Positions 33,338 through 48,649 of a stretch of DNA of 64,000 nucleotides are shown here, in pieces. The translations under genes and the position numbers were made by a program. The notes beneath the pieces were generated by a model. It saw only the letters and a program-made list of their open reading frames with translations, ran no database searches and had not been told where the DNA came from. The DNA is from Auanema rhodensis (lineage: Eukaryota > Nematoda > Chromadorea > Rhabditida > Rhabditidae), in NCBI GenBank assembly GCA_964057225.1, contig OZ059894.1:5084001-5148000 (forward strand), given 5' to 3'. The stretch's first letter is position 1, and each line of letters starts with the position of its first letter.

Positions 33338-34921
33338 GATGTGCACTTGGTATGTAACTCGCTTCACGTCAAAGATAAAGAGATGCGGTTTTCAAAATTA
33401 GATTCCCCATGTCCATATTAGTCTAAAAACAAACTTTTATTGATATTGGTGCATGGTAACCATGACTTTGAAATTTACGTGAACTTTAATTTATGCTAAT
33501 TAAGTGTACACATGATGTGCACTTGGTATGTAACTCGCTTCACGTCAAAGATAAAGAGATGCGGTTTTCAAAATTAGATTCCCCATGTCCATATTAGTCT
33601 AAAAACAAATTTTTATTAATATTGGTGCATGGTAACCATGACTTTAAAATTTACGTGAACTTTAATTTATGCTAATTAAGTGTACACATGATGTGCACTT
33701 GGTATGTAACTCGCTTCACGTCAAAGATAAAGAGATGCGGTTTTCAAAATTAGATTCCCCATGTCCATATTAGTCTAAAAACAAATTTTTATTAATATTG
33801 GTGCATGGTAACCATGACTTTAAAATTTACGTGAACTTTAATTTATGCTAATTAAGTGTACACATGATGTGCACTTGGTATGTAACTCGCTTCACGTCAA
33901 AGATAAAGAGATGCGGTTTTCAAAATTAGATTCCCCATGTCCATATTAGTCTAAAAACAAACTTTTATTGATATTGGTGCATGGTAACCATGACTTTGAA
34001 ATTTACGTGAACTTTAATTTATGCTAATTAAGTGTACACATGATGTGCACTTGGTATGTAACTCGCTTCACGTCAAAGATAAAGAGATGCGGTTTTCAAA
34101 ATTAGATTCCCCATGTCCATATTAGTCTAAAAACAAATTTTTATTAATATTGGTGCATGGTAACCATGACTTTAAAATTTACGTGAACTTTAATTTATGC
34201 TAATTAAGTGTACACATGATGTGCACTTGGTATGTAACTCGCTTCACGTCAAAGATAAAGAGATGCGGTTTTCAAAATTAGATTCCCCATGTCCATATTA
34301 GTCTAAAAACAAATTTTTATTAATATTGGTGCATGGTAACCATGACTTTAAAATTTACGTGAACTTTAATTTATGCTAATTAAGTGTACACATGATGTGC
34401 ACTTGGTATGTAACTCGCTTCACGTCAAAGATAAAGAGATGCGGTTTTCAAAATTAGATTCCCCATGTCCATATTAGTCTAAAAACAAACTTTTATTGAT
34501 ATTGGTGCATGGTAACCATGACTTTGAAATTTACGTGAACTTTAATTTATGCTAATTAAGTGTACACATGATGTGCACTTGGTATGTAACTCGCTTCACG
34601 TCAAAGATAAAGAGATGCGGTTTTCAAAATTAGATTCCCCATGTCCATATTAGTCTAAAAACAAATTTTTATTAATATTGGTGCATGGTAACCATGACTT
34701 TAAAATTTACGTGAACTTTAATTTATGCTAATTAAGTGTACACATGATGTGCACTTGGTATGTAACTCGCTTCACGTCAAAGATAAAGAGATGCGGTTTT
34801 CAAAATTAGATTCCCCATGTCCATATTAGTCTAAAAACAAATTTTTATTAATATTGGTGCATGGTAACCATGACTTTAAAATTTACGTGAACTTTAATTT
34901 ATGCTAATTAAGTGTACACAT
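33338..34921 (+). repeat. Three-monomer higher-order repeat in satellite B (3 x 528 bp)
   Basis: Monomer order X-Y-Y is repeated three times. X carries AAACTTTTATTGATATT with CTTTGAAA, and Y carries ATTAATATT with CTTTAAAA. The X marker occurs at 33431, 33959, 34487 and 35015, each 528 bp apart. Copies look essentially identical by eye, so this is a recent local amplification. Confidence 0.82.
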
Positions 34922-37385
34922 GATGTGCACTTGGTATGTAACTCGCTTCACGTCAAAGATAAAGAGATGCGGTTTTCAAAATTAGATTCCCCATGTCCAT
35001 ATTAGTCTAAAAACAAACTTTTATTGATATTGGTGCATGGTAACCATGACTTTGAAATTTACGTGAACTTTAATTTATGCTAATTAAGTGTACACATGAT
35101 GTGCACTTGGTATGTAACTCGCTTCACGTCAAAGATAAAGAGATGCGGTTTTCAAAATTAGATTCCCCATGTCCATATTAGTCTAAAAACAAACTTTTAT
35201 TGATATTGGTGCATGGTAACCATGACTTTGAAATTTACGTGAACTTTAATTTATGCTAATTAAGTGTACACATGATGTGCACTTGGTATGTAACTCGCTT
35301 CACGTCAAAGATAAAGAGATGCGGTTTTCAAAATTAGATTCCCCATGTCCATATTAGTCTAAAAACAAATTTTTATTAATATTGGTGCATGGTAACCATG
35401 ACTTTAAAATTTACGTGAACTTTAATTTATGCTAATTAAGTGTACACATGATGTGCACTTGGTATGTAACTCGCTTCACGTCAAAGATAAAGAGATGCGG
35501 TTTTCAAAATTAGATTCCCCATGTCCATATTAGTCTAAAAACAAATTTTTGTTGATATTGGTGGATGGTAACCATGACTTTCAAATTTACGTGAACTTTA
35601 ATTTATGCTAATTAAGTGTACACATGATGTGCACTTGGTATGTAACTCGCTTCACGTGAAAGATGAAGAGATGCGGTTTCCAAAATTAGATTCCCCATGT
35701 CCATATTAGTCTAAAAACAAACTTTTATTGATATTGGTGCATGGTAACCATGACTTTGAAATTTACGTGAACTTTAATTTATGCTAATTAAGTTTACACG
35801 TGATGTGCACTTGGTATGTAACTCGCTTCACGTGAAAGATGAAGAGATGCGGTTTCCAAAATTAGATTCCTCATGTCCATATCAGTCTAAAAACAAATTT
35901 TTATTGATATTGGTGCATGGTAACCATGACTTTAAAATTTACGTGAACTTTAATTTATGCTAATTAAGTGTACACGTGATGTGCACTTGGTATGTAACTC
36001 GCTTCACGTCAAAGATAAAGAGATGCGGTTTTCAAAATTAGATTCTTCATGTCCATATTAGTCTAAAAACAAATTTTTGTTGATATTGGTGGATGGTAAC
36101 CATGACTTTCAAATTTACGTGTACTTCAATTTATGCTAATTAAGTGTACACATGATGTGCACTTGCTATGTAACTCGCTTCAAGTGAAAGATAAAGAGAT
36201 GCGGTTTTCAAAATTAGATTCTTCATGTCCATATTAGTCTAAAAACGAATTTTTATTGATATTGATGCATGGTAACCATGACTTTGAAATTTACGTGAAC
36301 TTTAATTTATGCTTATTAAGTGTACACGTGATGTGCACTTGGTATGTAACTCGCTTCACGTCAAAGATAAAGAGATGCGGTTTTCAAAATTAGATTCCCC
36401 ATGTCCATATTAGTCTAAAAACGAATTTTTATTGATATTGATGCATGGTAACCATGACTTTGAAATTTACGTGAACTTTAATTTATGCTTATTAAGTGTA
36501 CACATGATGTGCACTTGGTATGTAACTCGCTTCACGTCAAAGATAAAGAGATGCGGTTTTCAAAATTAGATTCCCCATGTCCATATTAGTCTAAAAACAA
36601 ATTTTTATTAATATTGGTGCATGGTAACCATGACTTTAAAATTTACGTGAACTTTAATTTATGCTAATTAAGTGTACACATGATGTGCACTTGGTATGTA
36701 ACTCGCTTCACGTCAAAGATAAAGAGATGCGGTTTTCAAAATTAGATTCCCCATGTCCATATTAGTCTAAAAACAAACTTTTATTGATATTGATGCATGG
36801 TAACCATGACTTTGAAATTTACGTGAACTTTAATTTATGCTAATTAAGTGTACACATGATGTGCACTTGGTATGTAACTCGCTTCACGTCAAAGATAAAG
36901 AGATGCGGTTTTCAAAATTAGATTCCCCATGTCCATATTAGTCTAAAAACGAATTTTTATTGATATTGATGCATGGTAACCATGACTTTGAAATTTACGT
37001 GAACTTTAATTTATGCTTATTAAGTGTACACGTGATGTGCACTTGGTATGTAACTCGCTTCACGTGAAAGATAAAGGGATGCGGTTTTCAAAATTAGATT
37101 CCTCATGTCCATATTAGTCTAAAAACAAATTTTTGTTGATATTGGTGGATGGTAACCATGACTTTCAAATTTACGTGTACTTCAATTTATGCTAATTAAG
37201 TGTACACATGATGTGCACTTGCTATGTAACTCGCTTCAAGTGAAAGATAAAGAGATGCGGTTTTCAAAATTAGATTCCCCATGTCCATATTAGTCTAAAA
37301 ACAAATTTTTATTAATATTGGTGCATGGTAACCATGACTTTAAAATTTACGTGAACTTTAATTTATGCTAATTAAGTGTACACAT

Positions 37386-39321
37386 GATGTGCACTTGGTA
37401 TGTAACTCGCTTCACGTGAAAGATGAAGAGATGCGGTTTCCAAAATTAGATTCCTCATGTCCATATCAGTCTAAAAACAAATTTTTATTGATATTGGTGC
37501 ATGGTAACCATGACTTTAAAATTTACGTGAACTTTAATTTATGCTAATCAAGTGTACACATGATGTGCACTTGGTATGTAACTCGCTTCACGTCAAAGAT
37601 AAAGAGATGCGGTTTTCAAAATTAGATTCTTCATGTCCATATTAGTCTAAAAACGAATTTTTATTGATATTGATGCATGGTAACCATGACTTTGAAATTT
37701 ACGTGAACTTTAATTTATGCTTATTAAGTGTACACGTGATGTGCACTTGGTATGTAACTCGCTTCACGTGAAAGATAAAGGGATGCGGTTTTCAAAATTA
37801 GATTCCTCATGTCCATATTAGTCTAAAAACAAATTTTTGTTGATATTGGTGGATGGTAACCATGACTTTCAAATTTACGTGTACTTCAATTTATGCTAAT
37901 TAAGTGTACACGTGATGTGCACTTGGTATGTAACTCGCTTCACGTCTAAGATAAAGAGATGCGGTTTTCAAAATTAGATTCCCGATGTCCATATTAGTCT
38001 AAAAACAAATTTTTGTTGATATTGGTGGATGGTAACCATGACTTTCAAATTTACGTGAACTTCAATTTATGCTAATTAAGTGTACACGTGATGTGCACTT
38101 GGTATGTAACTCGCTTCAAGTCAAAGATAAAGAGATGCGGTTTTCAAAATTAGATTCCCCATGTCCATATTAGTCTAAAAACAAATTTTTATTAATATTG
38201 GTGCATGGTAACCATGACTTTGAAATTTACGTGAACTTTAATTTATGCTAATTAAGTGTACACATAATGTGCACTTGGTATGTAACTCGCTTCAAGTGAA
38301 AGATAAAGAGATGCGGTTTTCAAAATTAGATTTCGCATGTCCATATTAGTCTAAAAACAAATTTTTATTGATATTGGTGCATGGTAACCATGACTTTAAA
38401 ATTTACGTGAACTTTAATTTATGCTAATTAAGTGAACACATGATGTGCACTTGGTATGTAACTCGCTTCACGTGAAAGATAAAGAGATGCGGTTTTCAAA
38501 ATTAGATTCCTCATGTCCATATTAGTCTAAAAACAAATTTTTGTTGATATTGGTGGATGGTAACCATGACTTTCAAATTTACGTGAACTTCAATTTATGC
38601 TAATTAAGTGTACACGTGATGTGCACTTGGTACGTAATTCGCTTCAAGTCAAAGATAAAGAGATGCTGTTTTCAAAATTAGATTTCCCATGTCCATATTA
38701 GTCTAAAAACAAATTTTTATTAATATTGGTGCATGGTAACCATGACTTTAAAATTTACGTGAACTTTAATTTATGCTAATTAAGTGTACACGTGATGTGC
38801 ACTTGGTATGTAACTCGCTTCAAGTGAAAGATAAAGAGATGCGGTTTTCAAAATTAGATTTCGCATGTCCATATTAGTCTAAAAACAAATTTTTATTGAT
38901 ATTGGTGCATGGTAACCATGACTTTAAAATTTACGTGAACTTTAATTTATGCTGATTAAGTGAACACATGATTTGCACTTGGTATGTAACTCGCTTCACG
39001 TGAAAGATAAAGAGATGCGGTTTTCAAAATTAGATTCCTCATGTCCATATTAGTCTAAAAACAAATTTTTGTTGATATTGGTGGATGGTAACCATGACTT
39101 TCAAATTTACGTGTACTTCAATTTATGCTAATTAAGTGTACACGTGATGTGCACTTGGTATGTAACTCGCTTCAAGTCAAAGATAAAGAGATGCGGTTTT
39201 CAAAATTAGATTTCGCATGTCCATATTAGTCTAAAAACAAATTTTTATTGATATTGATGCATGGTAACCATGACTTTCAAATTTACGTGTACTTCAATTT
39301 ATGCTAATTAAGTGTACACGT
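37386..39321 (+). repeat. Satellite B eleven-monomer block, copy 1 (5632-bp offset)
   Basis: The order of eleven monomer variants recurs at 43018-44953 and, with one extra monomer, at 48650-50761. CACGTCTAAG is at 37941, 43573 and 49205, exactly 5632 bp (32 x 176) apart. GCTAATCAAG, CACATAATG and GCTGATTAAG with TGATTTGCAC follow in the same order. This copy has a private GATGCTGTTTTC near 38,664. Confidence 0.83.
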
Positions 39322-39497
39322 GATGTGCACTTGGTATGTAACTCGCTTCACGTCAAAGATAAAGAGATGCGGTTTTCAAAATTAGATTCCCGATGTCCAT
39401 ATTAGTCTAAAAACAAATTTTTGTTGATATTGGTGGATGGTAACCATGACTTTCAAATTTACGTGAACTTCAATTTATGCTAATTAAGTGTACACGT

Positions 39498-40729
39498 GAT
39501 GTGCACTTGGTACGTAATTCGCTTCAAGTCAAAGATAAAGAGATGCGGTTTTCAAAATTAGATTTCCCATGTCCATATTAGTCTAAAAACAAATTTTTAT
39601 TAATATTGGTGCATGGTAACCATGACTTTAAAATTTACGTGAACTTTAATTTATGCTAATTAAGTGTACACGTGATGTGCACTTGGTATGTAACTCGCTT
39701 CAAGTGAAAGATAAAGAGATGCGGTTTTCAAAATTAGATTTCGCATGTCCATATTAGTCTAAAAACAAATTTTTATTGATATTGGTGCATGGTAACCATG
39801 ACTTTAAAATTTACGTGAACTTTAATTTATGCTAATTAAGTGAACACATGATGTGCACTTGGTATGTAACTCGCTTCACGTGAAAGATGAAGAGATGCGG
39901 TTTCCAAAATTAGATTCCTCATGTCCATATTAGTCTAAAAACAAATTTTTGTTGATATTGGTGGATGGTAACCATGACTTTCAAATTTACGTGAACTTTA
40001 ATTTATGCTAATTAAGTGTACACATGATGTGCACTTGGTATGTAACTCGCTTCACGTCAAAGATAAAGAGATGCGGTTTTCAAAATTAGATTCCCCATGT
40101 CCATATTAGTCTAAAAACAAATTTTTATTAATATTGGTGCATGGTAACCATGACTTTAAAATTTACGTGAACTTTAATTTATGCTAATTAAGTGTACACA
40201 TGATGTGCACTTGGTATGTAACTCGCTTCACGTCAAAGATAAAGAGATGCGGTTTTCAAAATTAGATTCCCCATGTCCATATTAGTCTAAAAACAAATTT
40301 TTGTTGATATTGGTGGATGGTAACCATGACTTTCAAATTTACGTGAACTTTAATTTATGCTAATTAAGTGTACACATGATGTGCACTTGGTATGTAACTC
40401 GCTTCACGTGAAAGATGAAGAGATGCGGTTTCCAAAATTAGATTCCTCATGTCCATATCAGTCTAAAAACAAATTTTTATTGATATTGGTGCATGGTAAC
40501 CATGACTTTAAAATTTACGTGAACTTTAATTTATGCTAATTAAGGGTACACATGATGTGCACTTGGTATGTAACTCGCTTCACGTGAAAGATGAAGAGAT
40601 GCGGTTTCCAAAATTAGATTCCCCATGTCCATATTAGTCTAAAAACAAATTTTTGTTGATATTGGTGGATGGTAACCATGACTTTCAAATTTACGTGAAC
40701 TTCAATTTATGCTAATTAAGTGTACACGT
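39498..40729 (+). repeat. Seven-monomer higher-order repeat in satellite B, copy 1 (1232 bp)
   Basis: Seven monomers in a fixed order begin with the GGTACGTAATTCGC variant. They include the private AATTAAGGGTACAC (near 40,540) and the TATCAGTC copy. The whole order is repeated directly downstream. Confidence 0.83.
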
Positions 40730-41961
40730 GATGTGCACTTGGTACGTAATTCGCTTCAAGTCAAAGATAAAGAGATGCGGTTTTCAAAATTAGATTTCCC
40801 ATGTCCATATTAGTCTAAAAACAAATTTTTATTAATATTGGTGCATGGTAACCATGACTTTAAAATTTACGTGAACTTTAATTTATGCTAATTAAGTGTA
40901 CACGTGATGTGCACTTGGTATGTAACTCGCTTCAAGTGAAAGATAAAGAGATGCGGTTTTCAAAATTAGATTTCGCATGTCCATATTAGTCTAAAAACAA
41001 ATTTTTATTGATATTGGTGCATGGTAACCATGACTTTAAAATTTACGTGAACTTTAATTTATGCTAATTAAGTGAACACATGATGTGCACTTGGTATGTA
41101 ACTCGCTTCACGTGAAAGATGAAGAGATGCGGTTTCCAAAATTAGATTCCTCATGTCCATATTAGTCTAAAAACAAATTTTTGTTGATATTGGTGGATGG
41201 TAACCATGACTTTCAAATTTACGTGAACTTTAATTTATGCTAATTAAGTGTACACATGATGTGCACTTGGTATGTAACTCGCTTCACGTCAAAGATAAAG
41301 AGATGCGGTTTTCAAAATTAGATTCCCCATGTCCATATTAGTCTAAAAACAAATTTTTATTAATATTGGTGCATGGTAACCATGACTTTAAAATTTACGT
41401 GAACTTTAATTTATGCTAATTAAGTGTACACATGATGTGCACTTGGTATGTAACTCGCTTCACGTCAAAGATAAAGAGATGCGGTTTTCAAAATTAGATT
41501 CCCCATGTCCATATTAGTCTAAAAACAAATTTTTGTTGATATTGGTGGATGGTAACCATGACTTTCAAATTTACGTGAACTTTAATTTATGCTAATTAAG
41601 TGTACACATGATGTGCACTTGGTATGTAACTCGCTTCACGTGAAAGATGAAGAGATGCGGTTTCCAAAATTAGATTCCTCATGTCCATATCAGTCTAAAA
41701 ACAAATTTTTATTGATATTGGTGCATGGTAACCATGACTTTAAAATTTACGTGAACTTTAATTTATGCTAATTAAGGGTACACATGATGTGCACTTGGTA
41801 TGTAACTCGCTTCACGTGAAAGATGAAGAGATGCGGTTTCCAAAATTAGATTCCCCATGTCCATATTAGTCTAAAAACAAATTTTTGTTGATATTGGTGG
41901 ATGGTAACCATGACTTTCAAATTTACGTGAACTTTAATTTATGCTAATTAAGTGTACACGT
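40730..41961 (+). repeat. Seven-monomer higher-order repeat in satellite B, copy 2 (1232 bp)
   Basis: Direct tandem copy of the preceding block. It shares the private AATTAAGGGTACAC variant 1232 bp later, and one difference was seen near the end (ACTTTAATTT against ACTTCAATTT). A third start (GGTACGTAATTCGC) at 41962 departs after one monomer. Confidence 0.83.
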
Positions 41962-43017
41962 GATGTGCACTTGGTACGTAATTCGCTTCAAGTCAAAGAT
42001 AAAGAGATGCGGTTTTCAAAATTAGATTTCCCATGTCCATATTAGTCTAAAAACAAATTTTTATTAATATTGGTGCATGGTAACCATGACTTTAAAATTT
42101 ACGTGAACTTTAATTTATGCTAATTAAGTGTACACATGATGTGCACTTGGTATGTAACTCGCTTCACGTCAAAGATAAAGAGATGCGGTTTTCAAAATTA
42201 GATTCCCCATGTCCATATTAGTCTAAAAACAAACTTTTATTGATATTGGTGCATGGTAACCATGACTTTGAAATTTACGTGAACTTTAATTTATGCTAAT
42301 TAAGTGTACACGTGATGTGCACTTGGTACGTAACTCGCTTCAAGTCAAAGATAAAGAGATGCGGTTTTCAAAATTAGATTTCCCATGTCCATATTAGTCT
42401 AAAAACAAATTTTTATTAATATTGGTGCATGGTAACCATGACTTTAAAATTTACGTGAACTTTAATTTATGCTAGTTAAGTGTACACGTGATGTGCACTT
42501 GGTATGTAACTCGCTTCACGTCAAAGATAAAGAGATGCGGTTTTCAAAATTAGATTCCCCATGTCCATATTAGTCTAAAAACAAATTTTTATTAATATTG
42601 GTGCATGGTAACCATGACTTTAAAATTTACGTGAACTTTAATTTATGCTAATTAAGTGTACACATGATGTGCACTTGCTATGTAACTCGCTTCAAGTGAA
42701 AGATAAAGAGATGCGGTTTTCAAAATTAGATTTCGCTTGTCCATATTAGTCTAAAAACAAATTTTTATTGATATTGGTGCATGGTAACCATGACTTTAAA
42801 ATTTACGTGAACTTTAATTTATGCTAATTAAGTGAACACATGATGTGCACTTGGTATGTAACTGGCTTCACGTCAAAGATAAAGAGATGCGGTTTTCAAA
42901 ATTAGATTCCCCATGTCCATATTAGTCTAAAAACAAATTTTTATTAATATTGGTGCATGGTAACCATGACTTTAAAATTTACGTGAACTTTAATTTATGC
43001 TAATTAAGTGTACACAT

Positions 43018-44953
43018 GATGTGCACTTGGTATGTAACTCGCTTCACGTGAAAGATGAAGAGATGCGGTTTCCAAAATTAGATTCCTCATGTCCATATCA
43101 GTCTAAAAACAAATTTTTATTGATATTGGTGCATGGTAACCATGACTTTAAAATTTACGTGAACTTTAATTTATGCTAATCAAGTGTACACATGATGTGC
43201 ACTTGGTATGTAACTCGCTTCACGTCAAAGATAAAGAGATGCGGTTTTCAAAATTAGATTCTTCATGTCCATATTAGTCTAAAAACGAATTTTTATTGAT
43301 ATTGATGCATGGTAACCATGACTTTGAAATTTACGTGAACTTTAATTTATGCTTATTAAGTGTACACGTGATGTGCACTTGGTATGTAACTCGCTTCACG
43401 TGAAAGATAAAGGGATGCGGTTTTCAAAATTAGATTCCTCATGTCCATATTAGTCTAAAAACAAATTTTTGTTGATATTGGTGGATGGTAACCATGACTT
43501 TCAAATTTACGTGTACTTCAATTTATGCTAATTAAGTGTACACGTCATGTGCACTTGGTATGTAACTCGCTTCACGTCTAAGATAAAGAGATGCGGTTTT
43601 CAAAATTAGATTCCCGATGTCCATATTAGTCTAAAAACAAATTTTTGTTGATATTGGTGGATGGTAACCATGACTTTCAAATTTACGTGAACTTCAATTT
43701 ATGCTAATTAAGTGTACACGTGATGTGCACTTGGTATGTAACTCGCTTCAAGTCAAAGATAAAGAGATGCGGTTTTCAAAATTAGATTCCCCATGTCCAT
43801 ATTAGTCTAAAAACAAATTTTTATTATTATTGGTGCATGGTAACCATGACTTTGAAATTTACGTGAACTTTAATTTATGCTAATTAAGTGTACACATAAT
43901 GTGCACTTGGTATGTAACTCGCTTCAAGTGAAAGATAAAGAGATGCGGTTTTCAAAATTAGATTTCGCATGTCCATATTAGTCTAAAAACAAATTTTTAT
44001 TGATATTGGTGCATGGTAACCATGACTTTAAAATTTACGTGAACTTTAATTTATGCTAATTAAGTGAACACATGATGTGCACTTGGTATGTAACTCGCTT
44101 CACGTGAAAGATAAAGAGATGCGGTTTTCAAAATTAGATTCCTCATGTCCATATTAGTCTAAAAACAAATTTTTGTTGATATTGGTGGATGGTAACCATG
44201 ACTTTCAAATTTACGTGAACTTCAATTTATGCTAATTAAGTGTACACGTGATGTGCACTTGGTACGTAATTCGCTTCAAGTCAAAGATAAAGAGATGCGG
44301 TTTTCAAAATTAGATTTCCCATGTCCATATTAGTCTAAAAACAAATTTTTATTAATATTGGTGCATGGTAACCATGACTTTAAAATTTACGTGAACTTTA
44401 ATTTATGCTAATTAAGTGTACACATGATGTGCACTTGGTATGTAACTCGCTTCAAGTGAAAGATAAAGAGATGCGGTTTTCAAAATTAGATTTCGCATGT
44501 CCATATTAGTCTAAAAACAAATTTTTATTGATATTGGTGCATGGTAACCATGACTTTAAAATTTACGTGAACTTTAATTTATGCTGATTAAGTGAACACA
44601 TGATTTGCACTTGGTATGTAACTCGCTTCACGTGAAAGATAAAGAGATGCGGTTTTCAAAATTAGATTCCTCATGTCCATATTAGTCTAAAAACAAATTT
44701 TTGTTGATATTGGTGGATGGTAACCATGACTTTCAAATTTACGTGTACTTCAATTTATGCTAATTAAGTGTACACGTGATGTGCACTTGGTATGTAACTC
44801 GCTTCAAGTCAAAGATAAAGAGATGCGGTTTTCAAAATTAGATTTCGCATGTCCATATTAGTCTAAAAACAAATTTTTATTGATATTGATGCATGGTAAC
44901 CATGACTTTCAAATTTACGTGTACTTCAATTTATGCTAATTAAGTGTACACGT
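43018..44953 (+). repeat. Satellite B eleven-monomer block, copy 2 (5632-bp offset)
   Basis: Same order of variants as 37386-39321. It differs by TTATTATTATTGG near 43,822 and CACGTCATG near 43,543. The TTATTATTATTGG variant recurs near 45,054 together with the following CACATAATG monomer, so part of this copy was itself re-duplicated 1232 bp downstream. Confidence 0.82.
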
Positions 44954-47900
44954 GATGTGCACTTGGTATGTAACTCGCTTCACGTCAAAGATAAAGAGAT
45001 GCGGTTTTCAAAATTAGATTCCTCATGTCCATATTAGTCTAAAAACAAATTTTTATTATTATTGGTGCATGGTAACCATGACTTTGAAATTTACGTGAAC
45101 TTTAATTTATGCTAATTAAGTGTACACATAATGTGCACTTGGTATGTAACTCGCTTCAAGTGAAAGATAAAGAGATGCGGTTTTCAAAATTAGATTTCGC
45201 ATGTCCATATTAGTCTAAAAACAAATTTTTATTGATATTGGTGCATGGTAACCATGACTTTAAAATTTACGTGAACTTTAATTTATGCTGATTAAGTGAA
45301 CACATGATGTGCACTTGGTATGTAACTCGCTTCACGTGAAAGATAAAGGGATGCGGTTTCCAAAATTAGATTCCTCATGTCCATATTAGTCTAAAAACAA
45401 ATTTTTGTTGATATTGGTGGATGGTAACCATGACTTTCAAATTTACGTGAACTTCAATTTATGCTAATTAAGTGTACACGTGATGTGCACTTGGTACGTA
45501 ATTCGCTTCAAGTCAAAGATAAAGAGATGCGGTTTTCAAAATTAGATTTCCCATGTCCATATTAGTCTAAAAACAAATTTTTATTAATATTGGTGCATGG
45601 TAACCATGACTTTAAAATTTACGTGAACTTTAATTTATGCTAATTAAGTGTACACGTGATGTGCACTTGGTATGTAACTCGCTTCAAGTGAAAGATAAAG
45701 AGATGCGGTTTTCAAAATTAGATTTCGCATGTCCATATTAGTCTAAAAACAAATTTTTATTGATATTGGTGCATGGTAACCATGACTTTAAAATTTACGT
45801 GAACTTTAATTTATGCTGATTAAGTGAACACATGATTTGCACTTGGTATGTAACTCGCTTCACGTGAAAGATAAAGAGATGCGGTTTTCAAAATTAGATT
45901 CCTCATGTCCATATTAGTCTAAAAACAAATTTTTGTTGATATTGGTGGATGGTAACCATGACTTTCAAATTTACGTGTACTTCAATTTATGCTAATTAAG
46001 TGTACACGTGATGTGCACTTGGTATGTAACTCGCTTCAAGTCAAAGATAAAGAGATGCGGTTTTCAAAATTAGATTTCGCATGTCCATATTAGTCTAAAA
46101 ACAAATTTTTATTGATATTGATGCATGGTAACCATGACTTTCAAATTTACGTGTACTTCAATTTATGCTAATTAAGTGTACACGTGATGTGCACTTGGTA
46201 TGTAACTCGCTTCACGTCAAAGATAAAGAGATGCGGTTTTCAAAATTAGATTCCCGATGTCCATATTAGTCTAAAAACAAATTTTTGTTGATATTGGTGG
46301 ATGGTAACCATGACTTTCAAATTTACGTGAACTTCAATTTATGCTAATTAAGTGTACACGTGATGTGCACTTGGTACGTAATTCGCTTCAAGTCAAAGAT
46401 AAAGAGATGCGGTTTTCAAAATTAGATTTCGCATGTCCATATTAGTCTAAAAACAAATTTTTATTGATATTGGTGCATGGTAACCATGACTTTAAAATTT
46501 ACGTGAACTTTAATTTATGCTGATTAAGTGAACACATGATGTGCACTTGGTATGTAACTCGCTTCACGTGAAAGATAAAGGGATGCGGTTTCCAAAATTA
46601 GATTCCTCATGTCCATATTAGTCTAAAAACAAATTTTTGTTGGTATTGGTGGATGGTAACCATGACTTTCAAATTTACGTGTACTTCAATTTATGCTAAT
46701 TAAGTGTACACGTGATGTGCACTTGGTATGTAACTCGCTTCACGTCAAAGATAAAGAGATGCGGTTTTCAAAATTAGATTCCCGATGTCCATATTAGTCT
46801 AAAAACAAATTTTTATTGATATTGGTGCATGGTAACCATGACTTTGAAATTTACGTGAACTTTAATTTATGCTAATTAAGTGTACACGTGATGTGCACTT
46901 GGTATGTAACTCGCTTCACGTGAAAGATGAAGAGATGCGGTTTTCAAAATTAGATTCCCCATGTCCATATTAGTCTAAAAACAAATTTTTGTTGATATTG
47001 GTGGATGGTAACCATGACTTTCAAATTTACGTGAACTTCAATTTATGCTAATTAAGTGTACACGTGATGTGCACTTGGTATGTAACTCGCTTCAAGTCAA
47101 AGATAAAGAGATGCGGTTTTCAAAATTAGATTCCCCATGTCCATATTAGTCTAAAAACAAATTTTTATTAATATTGGTGCATGGTAACCATGACTTTGAA
47201 ATTTACGTGAACTTTAATTTATGCTAATTAAGTGTACACATAATGTGCACTTGGTATGTAACTCGCTTCAAGTGAAAGATAAAGAGATGCGGTTTTCAAA
47301 ATTAGATTCCTCATGTCCATATTAGTCTAAAAACAAATTTTTGTTGATATTGGTGGATGGTAACCATGACTTTCAAATTTACGTGAACTTCAATTTATGC
47401 TAATTAAGTGTACACGTGATGTGCACTTGGTACGTAATTCGCTTCAAGTCAAAGATAAAGAGATGCGGTTTCCAAAATTAGATTCCTCATGTCCATATCA
47501 GTCTAAAAACAAATTTTTATTGATATTGGTGCATGGTAACCATGACTTTAAAATTTACGTGAACTTTAATTTATGCTAATTAAGTGAACACATGATGTGC
47601 ACTTGGTATGTAACTCGCTTCACGTGAAAGATAAAGAGATGCGGTTTTCAAAATTAGATTTCGCATGTCCATATTAGTCTAAAAACAAATTTTTATTGAT
47701 ATTGGTGCATGGTAACCATGACTTTAAAATTTACGTGAACTTTAATTTATGCTAATTAAGTGAACACATGATGTGCACTTGGTATGTAACTCGCTTCACG
47801 TGAAAGATAAAGAGATGCGGTTTTCAAAATTAGATTCCTCATGTCCATATTAGTCTAAAAACAAATTTTTGTTGATATTGGTGGATGGTAACCATGACTT

Positions 47901-48649
47901 TCAAATTTACGTGAACTTCAATTTATGCTAATTAAGTGTACACGTGATGTGCACTTGGTACGTAATTCGCTTCAAGTCAAAGATAAAGAGATGCGGTTTT
48001 CAAAATTAGATTTCCCATGTCCATATTAGTCTAAAAACAAATTTTTATTGATATTGATGCATGGTAACCATGACTTTGAAATTTACGTGAACTTTAATTT
48101 ATGCTAATTAAGTGTACACATGATGTGCACTTGGTATGTAACTGGCTTCACGTCAAAGATAAAGAGATGCGGTTTTCAAAATTAGATTTCCCATGTCCAT
48201 ATTAGTCTAAAAACAAATTTTTATTAATATTGGTGCATGGTAACCATGACTTTAAAATTTACGTGAACTTTAATTTATGCTAGTTAAGTGTACACGTGAT
48301 GTGCACTTGGTATGTAACTCGCTTCACGTCAAAGATAAAGAGATGCGGTTTTCAAAATTAGATTCCCCATGTCCATATTAGTCTAAAAACAAATTTTTAT
48401 TAATATTGGTGCATGGTAACCATGACTTTAAAATTTACGTGAACTTTAATTTATGCTAATTAAGTGTACACATGATGTGCACTTGCTATGTAACTCGCTT
48501 CAAGTGAAAGATAAAGAGATGCGGTTTTCAAAATTAGATTTCGCATGTCCATATTAGTCTAAAAACAAATTTTTATTGATATTGGTGCATGGTAACCATG
48601 ACTTTAAAATTTACGTGAACTTTAATTTATGCTAATTAAGTGAACACAT

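Noticed and set aside
27862-47579. Seven near-identical 60-codon frames in satellite B (27862, 35781, 37365, 40357, 41589, 42997, 47397)
   Set aside because: They span a monomer boundary and exist only where TATTAGTC reads TATCAGTC, which removes a stop. About 200 other monomers are closed. There is no sign of selection for coding.
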